Program-made: the position numbers and the translations under genes | From: Paucidesulfovibrio sp036541255 | GTDB taxonomy: Bacteria > Desulfobacterota > Desulfovibrionia > Desulfovibrionales > Desulfovibrionaceae | Length of the DNA stretch: 64,000 nucleotides | Reading direction: 5' to 3' | Assembly: GCA_036541255.1 (NCBI GenBank) | Contig: JAZHDD010000022.1 | Coordinates: 18,812 to 82,811, forward strand | In this document: positions 44,528-52,876 of the stretch, piece by piece | Layout of the letters: each line of letters starts with the position of its first letter | How positions within the stretch are numbered: the stretch's first letter is position 1 | The notes under the pieces: generated by a model | Databases searched by the model: none | What the model saw: the letters and a program-made list of their open reading frames with translations, nothing else | What the model was told of the DNA's origin: nothing

Positions 44528-45280
44528 GTGGAATTCACGGAACAGGCCCTGGTGCTCCGAACGGGCCGTTTTCGGGAGGCCGATGCCTGGCTCAGATTGC
44601 TGACTCCGACTCGGGGCGTGTTGACTGCCTTCGCTTTTGGGGGCATGAAAAGCCGCCGTCGTTTTCCGGGTTGTCTTGATCCCCTGAATTTGGTGCTTTT
44701 CAAGTTCGGTTCGGACAGGCGCAGCCGATTTCTGAATTTGGAAGAGGGCACCTTGCTGCATGGTCATCCCTCCTTGCGAAAGGATTCCCGTTGCCTGGGC
44801 GTGGCAGTGAACTGTCTCAAGTTCACGGAAAAAGTTCAGATCGGTCCGGAAGGAGCGACGGAGAGTTTCGACTTGTTGCTTGAGCTGCTGGCGTTGTTGG
44901 AACAGCGGATCATGCAGCCGGAGCGGTTGCCGCTTCTCTATCGGGCTCGTTTGGGTTTGAGTCAGGGCTATCGGCCAGATTTCATGGTCTGTGGCGATTG
45001 TGGATTACAGCTCAATGCTTTTGACAACCCATGTTTTTTCGTTGAGAAAGGGCAGGTGCTTTGCCCCTCCTGCAGGACTGAGGAGGAGAGAAGCACAGGA
45101 TTGGATATTTCATCCGCAGCGCTTCGCGCTCTGGAGTGGATCATGACGCATCCGCCGGGGGAATGGCCTCGGTTGACGGTCCCCTCCCAGGTGCGCCGGG
45201 AGTTTTCCCTGGTGGTGGAGCGGTTTGTGGCCTACCATCTTGGCCTTGAATGGGACGGCGGATTGTACAGGAACGTCTAG
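44528..45280 (+). CDS. recO: DNA repair protein RecO
   Basis: 250 residues. OB-fold N-terminus (EQALVLRTGRFREADAWLRLL) and a zinc-finger-like pair, CGDCGLQL (about residue 158) and CPSCRTEEE (about residue 180), typical of RecO. It loads RecA together with RecR. The start is a GTG at 44528 with GAGGGCGG a few bases upstream. It lies 33 nt after rodZ and 13 nt before glyQ. Confidence 0.93.
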   Translation: MEFTEQALVLRTGRFREADAWLRLLTPTRGVLTAFAFGGMKSRRRFPGCLDPLNLVLFKFGSDRRSRFLNLEEGTLLHGHPSLRKDSRCLGVAVNCLKFTEKVQIGPEGATESFDLLLELLALLEQRIMQPERLPLLYRARLGLSQGYRPDFMVCGDCGLQLNAFDNPCFFVEKGQVLCPSCRTEEERSTGLDISSAALRALEWIMTHPPGEWPRLTVPSQVRREFSLVVERFVAYHLGLEWDGGLYRNV

Positions 45281-45293
45281 TGTGGAGAAACAG

Positions 45294-46169
45294 ATGAATT
45301 TTCAAGACGTGATCTTGACCTTGCAGCGCTTTTGGTCCGAACGCGACTGCCTGCTTATGCAGTCCATGGACGAGGAGGTGGGGGCCGGTACCTTCAACCC
45401 CTCAACCTTCTTCCGCGTCATAGGTCCGGAGCCGTGGAATGTAGCCTATGTCGAAGCTTCCCGGCGTCCCACGGATGGTCGGTATGGCGAAAATCCCAAT
45501 CGGCTGCAGCATTATTTTCAGTTTCAGGTGATTCTCAAGCCCTCTCCGGACAATGTGCAGGAGTTGTACCTTGAGAGCCTCAAGGCCCTGGGCATTGATC
45601 CTGCGGCGCACGATATCCGTTTTGTTGAAGACGACTGGGAATCCCCCACCCTGGGAGCCTGGGGTTTGGGTTGGGAGGTCTGGCTCAACGGTATGGAAGT
45701 GACGCAGTTCACCTATTTTCAGCAGGTCGGCGGTATAGACCTCAAGCCCGTAAGCGTGGAGATCACCTACGGACTGGAGCGGCTGTGCATGTACCTCCAG
45801 GAAAAGGAATCCGTGTACGATCTGGCTTGGAATGATCGCGTAACGTATGGTCAAGTCTATCACCAGAACGAAGTGGAACAATCCAAATACAATTTTGAGC
45901 TTTCCGACGCGAACATGCTGCTCGACCTTTTCAATAAATACGAAGCCGAGTGCAAAAAACTTTGCGAAGTCGGGGTTCCCTGGCCTGCGTATGACTACTG
46001 CCTAAAATGCTCACATACGTTCAACCTGCTGGATGCCCGCGGGGCCATCTCCATAACGGAGCGCACCGGATATATCGGCCGTGTACGCAATCTGGCCTCC
46101 GCCGTCGCCGCCTTGTATGCGGCACAGCGTGAAGAAATGGGCTATCCCATGCTGCAAACCGCCAAATAA
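45294..46169 (+). CDS. glyQ: Glycyl-tRNA synthetase alpha subunit
   Basis: 291 residues. MNFQDVILTLQRFWSERDCL and the class II motif region EEVGAGTFNPSTFFRVIGPEP are diagnostic of the alpha chain of the alpha2-beta2 enzyme, with CLKCSHTFNLLDARGAIS near the end. ATG 45294 with GTGGAGAA upstream fits. Followed by glyS after 11 nt. Confidence 0.97.
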   Translation: MNFQDVILTLQRFWSERDCLLMQSMDEEVGAGTFNPSTFFRVIGPEPWNVAYVEASRRPTDGRYGENPNRLQHYFQFQVILKPSPDNVQELYLESLKALGIDPAAHDIRFVEDDWESPTLGAWGLGWEVWLNGMEVTQFTYFQQVGGIDLKPVSVEITYGLERLCMYLQEKESVYDLAWNDRVTYGQVYHQNEVEQSKYNFELSDANMLLDLFNKYEAECKKLCEVGVPWPAYDYCLKCSHTFNLLDARGAISITERTGYIGRVRNLASAVAALYAAQREEMGYPMLQTAK

Positions 46170-46180
46170 GGAACGAGAAT

Positions 46181-48274
46181 ATGCCTGACTTCATCCTGGA
46201 GATCGGCACCGAGGAGATGCCCGCCAGGTTCGTGCCCAAACTGGCTGAGGAGCTGCGTGCCAGTCTGACATCCCTGCTGGACGAAGCCCGTGTTGATTGC
46301 GGTACGGTTTCCACCTGGGCCACTCCGCGACGTATAGTAGCTTTGGTCGCCGATATGGTGCTGGCGCAACGGCGTGAGGAAGAGGAAGTCACGGGGCCGC
46401 CGGTGAGCATCGCCTACAAGGACGGTGAGCTGACCAAGGCTGGTCTGGGCTTTGCCAAGACGCAGGGCGTGGAACCCGGAGCTCTTTATACCGTGAGCGG
46501 TAAGAAAGGGGAGTATCTTGCGGCCCGCAAGGTGCTTGGCGGGGGAGTGACGTTGGATGTGCTGCCGGGCGTCTGCCTGGAAGCGATCAAGAGTCTCAGT
46601 TTTCCCAAGAAAATGCATTGGGGCGATTATGATTTCACCTTTGGCCGTCCCGTGCGCTGGCTGCTGGCGCTTTTGGGAGCCGAAGTCGTTGAATTCGGTC
46701 TGAACAAGCTTGTTTCCGGCCGGTTGACGCATGGCCATCGTGTCATGGGACCCGGTCCCTTTGAAGTTGCCGAGGCCTCGCAATATTTTACTATCATCGA
46801 AGGGCTGGGGAGAGTCATGCTGGACCCGGCCAGGCGCATGCAAGTCGTTCGTGAACGCGGTCAAGCCCTTGCCGAGAGCAAAGGGGGCCAAGTGGTCTGG
46901 GTCGATTCCCTGCTTGAGGAAGTGGCCAATCTTGTGGAGTGGCCCCTACCCGTGCTTGGAGACATCGATTCGAAGTATCTTGAACTCCCTGCCGAGGTGC
47001 TCCTGACCTCCATGCAGAGTCATCAGAAGAGTTTTGGCTTGTTGGGATCTGATGGTAAGCTTTTGCCCCATTTCCTGACCACGTTGAATATCGAGCCTTT
47101 GGATGGTGCCCTGGTCAAAAAAGGCTGGGAGCGAGTGCTCAAGGCGCGACTGGAAGACGCCCGGTTCTTCTGGGAAGCGGATTGCAAAACTGATTTTCAG
47201 GTTTGGCAGAACAAGCTTGAAAACGTTGTTTTCCTGGGGCCGCTGGGCAGTATGGGCGACAAGTCCCGTCGCCTGGAAAGACTCTGCCGTAAAATTGCGC
47301 AGGCGTTGAACGTGATGCCTGGTGAGGTCGCGGAATATGAAACGGCGGGTCGTTTGGCCAAAGCCGATCTTGTTTCCGAGATGGTCAATGAATTTGATAC
47401 GCTTCAGGGCATTATGGGCGGTATTTATGCAGCACGCACAGGACATAGTGACATTGTCTCTTCGGCCCTGCGCGAACAATACCTGCCCACGGGACCGGAT
47501 TCCCAGGTCCCGGCCAGCCTTGCCGGAGCTGTGCTTTCCATGGCTGACAAGGCCGACACCCTGGCCGGCTGTTTTGGCCTGGGCAAGGCGCCTACCGGAG
47601 CCAACGATCCGTATGCGTTGCGCCGCTGCGCTTTGGGAATCTGCCGCATCGTCATGGAGCACGGATTGCGTTTGGATGTGCGTCGGATTCTCGGTTGGGC
47701 CCTTGAGGGCTACAAGGACATAAAATGGAAATTCCAGCCCGAGGAAAGTCTGGAAAAGCTCATGGAATTTTTTGGCCAGCGGCTTCGCGCCTTGTTTGCG
47801 GGGCGCGGCATGGGCGTGCTCGCGGTTGACGCGGCTCTTGGAGCGGGCTTTGCCGACGTGCGTACTTTGGAGCGGCGCGTCGAGGCGTTGGATGCTTTCA
47901 GTCAGGAAGAGGATTTCGGCCAGGCCGTATTGACCTTTAAGCGTGCCGCCAACATCATCCGCAAGCAGGGAGATGAAGCCGGCGTGGAATTGACTGGCAA
48001 CTACGACGAGACTCTTCTGGTGGAATCCGGCGAGAAGGCTTTGGCAGAACGTTTGGAGCAGAGCGCCTCGCGTTTTGAAGAATTGTGGGGCGAGGATGAT
48101 TTTGCGGGCTTGTTGGGCCTGCTTCGGGAATTGCGTCCCAGTGTCGACGCCTTTTTTGACGGGGTCATGGTTATGTGCGAGGATGTCAATCTTCGGATCA
48201 ACCGTTTGAACCTGCTTAAGTCTCTTGTCGACCGCTTGGGAAGACTTGCGGATTTCAACGCGTTACAGGTTTGA
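46181..48274 (+). CDS. glyS: Glycyl-tRNA synthetase beta subunit
   Basis: 697 residues, usual size. N-terminal FILEIGTEEMPARFVPKLAEEL, FPKKMHWGDYDFTFGRPVRW, and the C-terminal DALR anticodon-binding region (about 590-690). Forms the heterotetramer with GlyQ. ATG 46181 follows AAGGAACGAG. It is the last gene of the block that runs from mfd through recO and glyQ without evident terminators. Confidence 0.97.
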   Translation: MPDFILEIGTEEMPARFVPKLAEELRASLTSLLDEARVDCGTVSTWATPRRIVALVADMVLAQRREEEEVTGPPVSIAYKDGELTKAGLGFAKTQGVEPGALYTVSGKKGEYLAARKVLGGGVTLDVLPGVCLEAIKSLSFPKKMHWGDYDFTFGRPVRWLLALLGAEVVEFGLNKLVSGRLTHGHRVMGPGPFEVAEASQYFTIIEGLGRVMLDPARRMQVVRERGQALAESKGGQVVWVDSLLEEVANLVEWPLPVLGDIDSKYLELPAEVLLTSMQSHQKSFGLLGSDGKLLPHFLTTLNIEPLDGALVKKGWERVLKARLEDARFFWEADCKTDFQVWQNKLENVVFLGPLGSMGDKSRRLERLCRKIAQALNVMPGEVAEYETAGRLAKADLVSEMVNEFDTLQGIMGGIYAARTGHSDIVSSALREQYLPTGPDSQVPASLAGAVLSMADKADTLAGCFGLGKAPTGANDPYALRRCALGICRIVMEHGLRLDVRRILGWALEGYKDIKWKFQPEESLEKLMEFFGQRLRALFAGRGMGVLAVDAALGAGFADVRTLERRVEALDAFSQEEDFGQAVLTFKRAANIIRKQGDEAGVELTGNYDETLLVESGEKALAERLEQSASRFEELWGEDDFAGLLGLLRELRPSVDAFFDGVMVMCEDVNLRINRLNLLKSLVDRLGRLADFNALQV

Positions 48275-48326
48275 TTCCTGAGGCGACCTTCAAGGCAAAA
48301 ATCATACGGAATGCGGTGTCCCATGC

Positions 48327-48353
48327 TTGACATGCTGGCCTGCAACGTATAAA
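48327..48353 (+). promoter_or_regulatory. Candidate promoter of rpsT
   Basis: TTGACA (48327-48332), 15 nt, TATAAA (48348-48353). The spacer is shorter than the ideal 17. It would give a leader of about 80 nt. Confidence 0.4.
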
Positions 48354-48439
48354 CGACCCTTTCCAATTGACGAGAAGAGCGCGGAATTCCGTGCCGAATA
48401 TAAGAATCATACGCAACGAAAAAGCAGGAGAGACGACTC

Positions 48440-48703
48440 TTGGCCAATCACAAGTCCGCCATTAAGAGGCACCGCCAGAGCCTGAAGCGCCGCGATCGCA
48501 ATCGCGCTGCAAAGACCCGCATCAAGAATGTGGTCAAAGCTGTGCGCCAGGCTGTTGAAGATAACGACATGGAAAAAGCTTCTTCCATGCTCAAGGATGC
48601 AACGTCCATGTTGGACAAGGCCGCATCCAAGAAGGTCATTCACTGGCGCAATGCCTCCCGTCGCATTGCCCGTCTTCAGCAGGCCTTGAACAAGATCGAC
48701 TAG
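48440..48703 (+). CDS. rpsT: 30S ribosomal protein S20
   Basis: 87 residues, highly basic: ANHKSAIKRHRQSLKRRDRN then KASSMLKDATSMLDKAASK, matching S20. The start codon is TTG, preceded by CAGGAGAG (48425-48432); S20 of E. coli also starts with UUG and represses its own translation, so a similar control is plausible. Monocistronic with its own strong terminator. Confidence 0.97.
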   Translation: MANHKSAIKRHRQSLKRRDRNRAAKTRIKNVVKAVRQAVEDNDMEKASSMLKDATSMLDKAASKKVIHWRNASRRIARLQQALNKID

Positions 48704-48728
48704 CTTCGGCTTTATTACGGCTTTTCCT

Positions 48729-48758
48729 GCCCGCTACGCTTCTGCGTAGCGGGCTTTT
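48729..48758 (+). terminator. Rho-independent terminator of rpsT
   Basis: 11-bp perfect stem GCCCGCTACGC / GCGTAGCGGGC (48729-48739 and 48744-48754), loop TTCT, followed by TTTTTG. Confidence 0.9.
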
Positions 48759-48768
48759 TGCGTTGCTC

Positions 48769-49452
48769 TTACAGTTGCTTCAAACCGGAGGCCAGCCCTT
48801 CAAGTCGGTCAATGTCCAAGAGCCGTATCTGGCGGCCTTTGACTTCGATAATGCCCTGCTCGGACATTTTTTTCAGGGTACGTGACAGCGTTTCCTGGAT
48901 GGTGCCAAGATAGGATGCGATCTCCCCTTTGGCCAAATCCAGTTGCAGGGTCTGTTTGTCTTCCTGGCTGTTGAAAAGCAGCATCAGATAGGCTGCAAGG
49001 CGTTGTGGCACTTCTTTGAGACTCAAGGTCGCTACTTGACTGACCAGAATTCTCAGTCTTCCTGAAAGCATGGCAATCATATTCATACCCAGATCCGGTT
49101 CGTTCCGGATCAATTGGCGGAAGGCCTCACGCGGGAAAAACAGCAATTCGCTTGCATCCAATGCCTGGGCGCTGGCTGGAAACGTGCTGCCCTGAAACAT
49201 GGGAACTTCTCCCAAAGCGTCGCCCGGCCCCCAGATATGGATAATCTGTTCCTTGCCGGAAAGAGCCGCCCTGTACACCTTGATTCGTCCCGTGATGACC
49301 ACATAGAAACCATGGGCCACATCCCCGGCTTGAAATATTTCTTCCCCCTTCTGAAAGACGCGTTTGAGCGCAATGTCGCTCAGTGCTTCGAGTTGCTCCT
49401 CAGGTAGTCCTTGAAAGAGAGAGACGTCGTTGATGGCGTATTTTTTTTTCAT
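48769..49452 (-). CDS. hcpR: Crp/Fnr-family regulator, HcpR-like
   Basis: 227 residues. Cyclic-nucleotide-type sensor domain (about residues 12-125) with the loop GDALGEVPMFQG, a dimer helix, and a Crp-type helix-turn-helix (about 168-195) with recognition helix GTIQETLSRTLKKM. The E-T-x-S-R pattern equals that of FNR (Glu209, Ser212, Arg213), which reads TTGAT half-sites. The protein has no cysteine at all, so it cannot hold an FNR-type Fe-S cluster; HcpR of Desulfovibrio is reported to bind haem and respond to nitrogen oxides. A matching site lies 35-48 nt before its start. The name is by context and homology, not proof. Confidence 0.8.
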   Translation of the reverse strand: MKKKYAINDVSLFQGLPEEQLEALSDIALKRVFQKGEEIFQAGDVAHGFYVVITGRIKVYRAALSGKEQIIHIWGPGDALGEVPMFQGSTFPASAQALDASELLFFPREAFRQLIRNEPDLGMNMIAMLSGRLRILVSQVATLSLKEVPQRLAAYLMLLFNSQEDKQTLQLDLAKGEIASYLGTIQETLSRTLKKMSEQGIIEVKGRQIRLLDIDRLEGLASGLKQL

Positions 49453-49486
49453 GAAGACCTAGCACTTGTAGTAAAAGACATGATAT

Positions 49487-49500
49487 TTGATTTAGGTCAG
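49487..49500. promoter_or_regulatory. HcpR/FNR-type site 1 (TTGAT-N4-GTCAG)
   Basis: TTGAT at 49487-49491, TTAG spacer, GTCAG at 49496-49500. It lies in the divergent region between the regulator (35 nt from its ATG) and the truncated sulfite-reductase-like gene (about 90 nt), so it could give autoregulation and activation. Confidence 0.6.
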
Positions 49501-49588
49501 GGCTTTTGCCGGATTCTTATAGGAGAAAAAAGCAAAGGTTGTTAAACGTCCGGGATTTGAAAAATACCAGAATGCGGGAGAGATGCAA

Positions 49589-50245
49589 ATGAACCAACAA
49601 CCGACATATTTGCTGGATAGGTGCAAAGGAATAAATGAACGCCAATGTCCGCATACGCTCTTCAGCATTGATACGTTTGTTGCCGGTTTGGGGAAGAAAA
49701 TCGAGGAGTCAGGATGGGAGTTTTTTTTGCTGAAAACCTATGGCGGCAAACATCATTTTCATCATGCTTTTCGTGTTGCCGTGTCTGGGTGCGCCAACAG
49801 TTGCGCACGGTCGCATATTGCCGATTTTGGAATGATTCGGGCCCAGCGGCCCATTCTGGAGCCGGGACGTTGTAACGGGTGTGAAGCATGCGTTGAAGCC
49901 TGTCCGGACAGGGTCATATCTATGGTTGACGGTTGTCCGGTAATTGACAGGGATGAATGTCTGCTTTGTGGGCTTTGCATCCAGTCCTGTCCTGAACAGG
50001 CCATGCAGGTTGGCAAGGAAGGATGGCGGGTTTTGGTTGGCGGACGATTGGGGCGCAGGCCGCAGCTTGCTTGGGAGCTGCCCGGGTTGCGGAGTGAGGA
50101 AGATGTTTTTGCGATTCTGGGGCGAAGCTTAAAGTTGTACATGAAGAACTACAGGAAGGGACTTCGATTCGGCGCGCTTCTTTCTTGCATTGGTTTGGAT
50201 TTGTTGGATAAAGATAATGACGAGCTGGATACGGACGTATGTTGA
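49589..50245 (+). CDS. Truncated sulfite/nitrite-reductase-like domain fused to a two-cluster ferredoxin
   Basis: 218 residues. Cys12 and Cys20 (C-X7-C), then VAVSGCANSCARSH with Cys68-X3-Cys72, the siroheme-linked 4Fe-4S pattern of nitrite and sulfite reductases (canonical C-X5-C...C-X3-C). Two ferredoxin motifs follow: Cys95, 98, 101, 105 and Cys124, 127, 130, 134. It resembles the second half of AsrC-type anaerobic sulfite reductase but lacks the N-terminal half, so siroheme binding is doubtful. Start ATG 49589 has GGGAG at 8 nt; the ATG at 49583 is too close. Overlaps the next gene by 7 nt. Probable cytoplasmic electron carrier for the membrane protein encoded next. Confidence 0.75.
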   Translation: MNQQPTYLLDRCKGINERQCPHTLFSIDTFVAGLGKKIEESGWEFFLLKTYGGKHHFHHAFRVAVSGCANSCARSHIADFGMIRAQRPILEPGRCNGCEACVEACPDRVISMVDGCPVIDRDECLLCGLCIQSCPEQAMQVGKEGWRVLVGGRLGRRPQLAWELPGLRSEEDVFAILGRSLKLYMKNYRKGLRFGALLSCIGLDLLDKDNDELDTDVC

Positions 50246-51558
50246 ATGTTTTGGGGCGTTCGTTTTCCTGTCTGGCTTTGTTGTTGTTGGGGGCGCATGC
50301 CCTGCGTCTGGGCTTTCCGGGAACGAGCGGAGCCTGCCTTGGACTATGCGTGATGGCCTGGTTGGATCGTAGCTGGATGCGCTGGGTGATTCTTGCCGTA
50401 CTGGCTGTTGGGGGCGCCATCTGGGGCAATGTCCTCGCAGAACTGATTCGTTTTCGTTTGGACTCGGGATTGCCATGGGCACGCCTTGCCTTGGTCATGG
50501 GAGGGGTTGTTCTGTTGAACGTAACGGCTTTCGGTCTTGTCCTGAGGCGCTTCGTGCATGAAGGCCATGACAGGAAACCCCCGTATGTGTGGGGGCGGGC
50601 TGTCGTTTTTCTGCTCACGGCAGGGCTGCTTTTTATTAGTGAAGTCAAGACGGACTTTCCTCTTCTTCTTGTGGAGCGTTACCTGCCGGGCTGGGGCGGC
50701 TTGGAGATTTTTGGGCTGGCTTTGTATGCCCAATGGGTATTCGTGGCCATGCAGGATCCCGCGCAATCCCGTACAGTGCGTCCACGCATTTGGGGCTTGT
50801 TCTCCACCGTTTTCTTCTTGCAGCTGTTGCTGGGACTTATGGGGCTGGATCGCATGCTTATGACCGGAACGCTGCATCTGCCTGTTCCTGCTCTTATTGT
50901 GGGCGGTCCTGTTTTTCGCGGAGATGGTTTGTTCATGCCCATACTTTTTCTGGTGACCGTCGCGCTGGTCGGCCCGGCATGGTGCAGCCATCTGTGCTAT
51001 ATCGGTGCCTGGGATGATGTCTGTTCACGCCTGGGAGCAAAAAGGCCTGCTGCCGGGGTGCCGGGAAAAGCCGTGTATTGGGGGCGTGCCGTCACCTTGA
51101 TCCTGACCGTTTTAGTTGCTTTGACAATGCGTCTGTTCGGAGTGCCGGGAGGGATGGCGATCTGGGCGGCTGTTGGTTTTGGCCTGCTTGGGGTCGCGGT
51201 TATGGTCCTGTTGTCGCGTCGGAGCGGGAGCATGGTGCATTGCAGCGCCTATTGTCCCATGGGATTGGTGGCCAATCTTTTGGGGCGTCTGACTCCCTGG
51301 CGCATGCGCTTGGGCGGCGAGTGCATCCATTGCGGCGTGTGCGCGCTTTCCTGCCGATATGGGGCTTTGAGTGATGCGGACATCAAAGCCGGGCGTCCGG
51401 GGCTGTCCTGCACCCTTTGCGGCGACTGTGTGGGCATCTGTCCGCAGAAGACAATGCGCTATCATTTTTTTACGCTTTCTCAAGATGCTTCCCGCGTCTT
51501 TTTCTTGCTTTTGGTATGTATTCTTCATGCGGTCTTTTTGGGGGTTGCCCGAATCTGA
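50239..51558 (+). CDS. NapH-like membrane polyferredoxin
   Basis: 439 residues with about nine membrane segments. Cysteine motifs: CSHLCYIGAWDD (about residue 254) and CSAYCPMGL (about 335), typical of NapH/NosR/CcoG-type proteins, then two ferredoxin motifs CIHCGVCALSC and CTLCGDCVGICP near residues 360-405. Such proteins pass electrons between quinol and periplasmic or cytoplasmic acceptors. The start codon ATG overlaps the stop of the preceding gene by 7 nt. The pairing of a soluble sulfite-reductase-like ferredoxin with this protein suggests one electron chain. Confidence 0.82.
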   Translation: MLNVLGRSFSCLALLLLGAHALRLGFPGTSGACLGLCVMAWLDRSWMRWVILAVLAVGGAIWGNVLAELIRFRLDSGLPWARLALVMGGVVLLNVTAFGLVLRRFVHEGHDRKPPYVWGRAVVFLLTAGLLFISEVKTDFPLLLVERYLPGWGGLEIFGLALYAQWVFVAMQDPAQSRTVRPRIWGLFSTVFFLQLLLGLMGLDRMLMTGTLHLPVPALIVGGPVFRGDGLFMPILFLVTVALVGPAWCSHLCYIGAWDDVCSRLGAKRPAAGVPGKAVYWGRAVTLILTVLVALTMRLFGVPGGMAIWAAVGFGLLGVAVMVLLSRRSGSMVHCSAYCPMGLVANLLGRLTPWRMRLGGECIHCGVCALSCRYGALSDADIKAGRPGLSCTLCGDCVGICPQKTMRYHFFTLSQDASRVFFLLLVCILHAVFLGVARI

Positions 51559-51574
51559 TTTTATTTCTTCGCTT

Positions 51575-51588
51575 TTGATCCTGGTCAA
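51575..51588. promoter_or_regulatory. HcpR/FNR-type site 2 (TTGAT-N4-GTCAA)
   Basis: TTGAT at 51575-51579, CCTG, GTCAA at 51584-51588; the arms extend to TTTTGAT and GTCAAAT. It starts 17 nt after the stop of the NapH-like gene and lies 66-79 nt before the FrdX-like ATG, so a separate promoter likely starts the second half of the locus. Confidence 0.7.
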
Positions 51589-51653
51589 ATCCTTGTTCAT
51601 CATTTTGAGGAAGAGTGGGAGCGTATCCAAAAAGAAACCTCAAGGAGTGAACA

Positions 51654-52415
51654 ATGATAGTTAAACGTGAAATCATCCGAATAGATGAAGCGCTGTGTGA
51701 CGGGTGCGGCCTGTGCGTTCCCAGCTGTGCCGAAGGAGCCATTCAGATAGTTGACGGCAAGGCCAGGGTCGTGGCGGATAAATACTGCGACGGCTTGGGG
51801 GCCTGTCTGGGGCATTGCCCGCAGGGCGCACTGAGCATCGAGGTCCGCGAGGCCGAGGACTTTGATGAAGAAGCTGTGGAAGAGTTATTGGCCAGCCAAG
51901 GGCGTCCCTCGGCCAAAGCCGCGCAAGGACATGTCCCGACACCTTCTCATGGCGGCTGCCCCTCGGGAAAGCTCATGCCCCTGACCCCTTGTGAAAAGGC
52001 CAATGTCCCTTCGAACAAAGCTGTGTTGGGGTCGTCTTTGACACATTGGCCTGTGCAGATTCGGCTTGTACCGCCGGATGCCCCATTTTTAAAGAATGCC
52101 GACCTGCTGCTTACCGCCGATTGCGTGGCCGTTGCGTTGCCCGATTACCATGCTGCGTGGCTGCCAGGAAAAGTCGTGCTCATGGGCTGTCCCAAGTTCG
52201 ATGACGCTGAGATGTATATCGACAGATTGGCCACACTGTTTGCCGTCAACGACCTCAAGTCCTTGACTGTTCTGGAAATGGAAGTGCCGTGTTGCGCCAA
52301 TATGGGACGGATCACGCACGAAGCGGTGCGCCGTTCCGGCAAGAGTATTTCTTTTGAGCGTGTCGTTGTGGCCAGGCAAGGCCAAATACTGGTTCGCGAA
52401 CACGTTTCCATTTAG
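51654..52415 (+). CDS. FrdX-like ferredoxin protein of the Hcp family neighbourhood
   Basis: 253 residues. First cluster motif CDGCGLCVPSC (Cys15, 18, 21, 25). The second, YCDGLGACLGHCP, has Cys45, Leu48, Cys51, Cys55: one ligand position is leucine, so it is probably a three-cysteine [3Fe-4S] or modified cluster. Then a long C-terminal part with VMGCPKFDDAEMYIDRLA and a CC pair in PCCANM. In Desulfovibrio this family (FrdX) is encoded beside hcp. Here hcp is absent and a cupin gene follows at 52426. AAGGAG lies before ATG 51654. Confidence 0.78.
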   Translation: MIVKREIIRIDEALCDGCGLCVPSCAEGAIQIVDGKARVVADKYCDGLGACLGHCPQGALSIEVREAEDFDEEAVEELLASQGRPSAKAAQGHVPTPSHGGCPSGKLMPLTPCEKANVPSNKAVLGSSLTHWPVQIRLVPPDAPFLKNADLLLTADCVAVALPDYHAAWLPGKVVLMGCPKFDDAEMYIDRLATLFAVNDLKSLTVLEMEVPCCANMGRITHEAVRRSGKSISFERVVVARQGQILVREHVSI

Positions 52416-52425
52416 GAGGAAAGCC

Positions 52426-52740
52426 ATGAAGAAGATCGGTTTGCATGACGAGAACGGCTTTAAGGACAAGGTCTTTTCCACTTTTCACGCTCATGCTTCC
52501 CCTTATACCAAAGTGGTGAATTTCAATTTTGAACCGGGGCAGGAACTTCCCGTGCATTCGCATGATATTGAGGGAGAGTTGGTGCTGACCGTGCTTGAGG
52601 GAGAAGGGGAGTTTCTTGCCGAGAACGGCAGCATGCCCGCCAAGGCCGGGGACGTGCTTGTTTCGCCCATTGCCGAGCCTCACGGTGTACGCGCCACAAC
52701 GCGCATGCGCGTACTTGTGGTCATAGCCCCGCCTATCTGA
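52426..52740 (+). CDS. Small cupin-domain protein
   Basis: 104 residues. Single cupin barrel with VNFNFEPGQELPVHSHDIEGELVLTV, HSHD giving two metal-ligand histidines and Glu, and the second motif with PHGVRAT. The family binds a metal or small ligand; no substrate can be named. ATG 52426 follows a perfect AGGAGG (52414-52419). It probably belongs to the FrdX-like transcript. Confidence 0.82.
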   Translation: MKKIGLHDENGFKDKVFSTFHAHASPYTKVVNFNFEPGQELPVHSHDIEGELVLTVLEGEGEFLAENGSMPAKAGDVLVSPIAEPHGVRATTRMRVLVVIAPPI

Positions 52741-52778
52741 TTCCGTGGTCGGTCACAAAACCAGCAAACAGTGTTTTT

Positions 52779-52818
52779 CGACCCGGCGCATTTCTGCATA
52801 TCAGGATGCGCCGGGTCG
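52779..52818. repeat. 12-bp perfect inverted repeat upstream of the small sulfite reductase
   Basis: CGACCCGGCGCA (52779-52790) and its exact reverse complement (52807-52818). The 16-nt loop can itself pair (TTCTG with CAGGA). No T-run follows on either strand, so it is not a standard terminator. It lies 59 nt before the sulfite reductase ATG. Confidence 0.65.
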
Positions 52819-52876
52819 ATTGCATGTGCGCAAAGAAATCCTTATATGCTTGTGGCAAACTTAGTTGGAGGGATTC

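Noticed and set aside
48297..48420. Repeated AATCATACG in the rpsT upstream region
   Set aside because: Only two 9-nt copies; too short to mean much.
52779..52818. Reading the inverted repeat as a terminator of the cupin gene
   Set aside because: No T-run follows on either strand.
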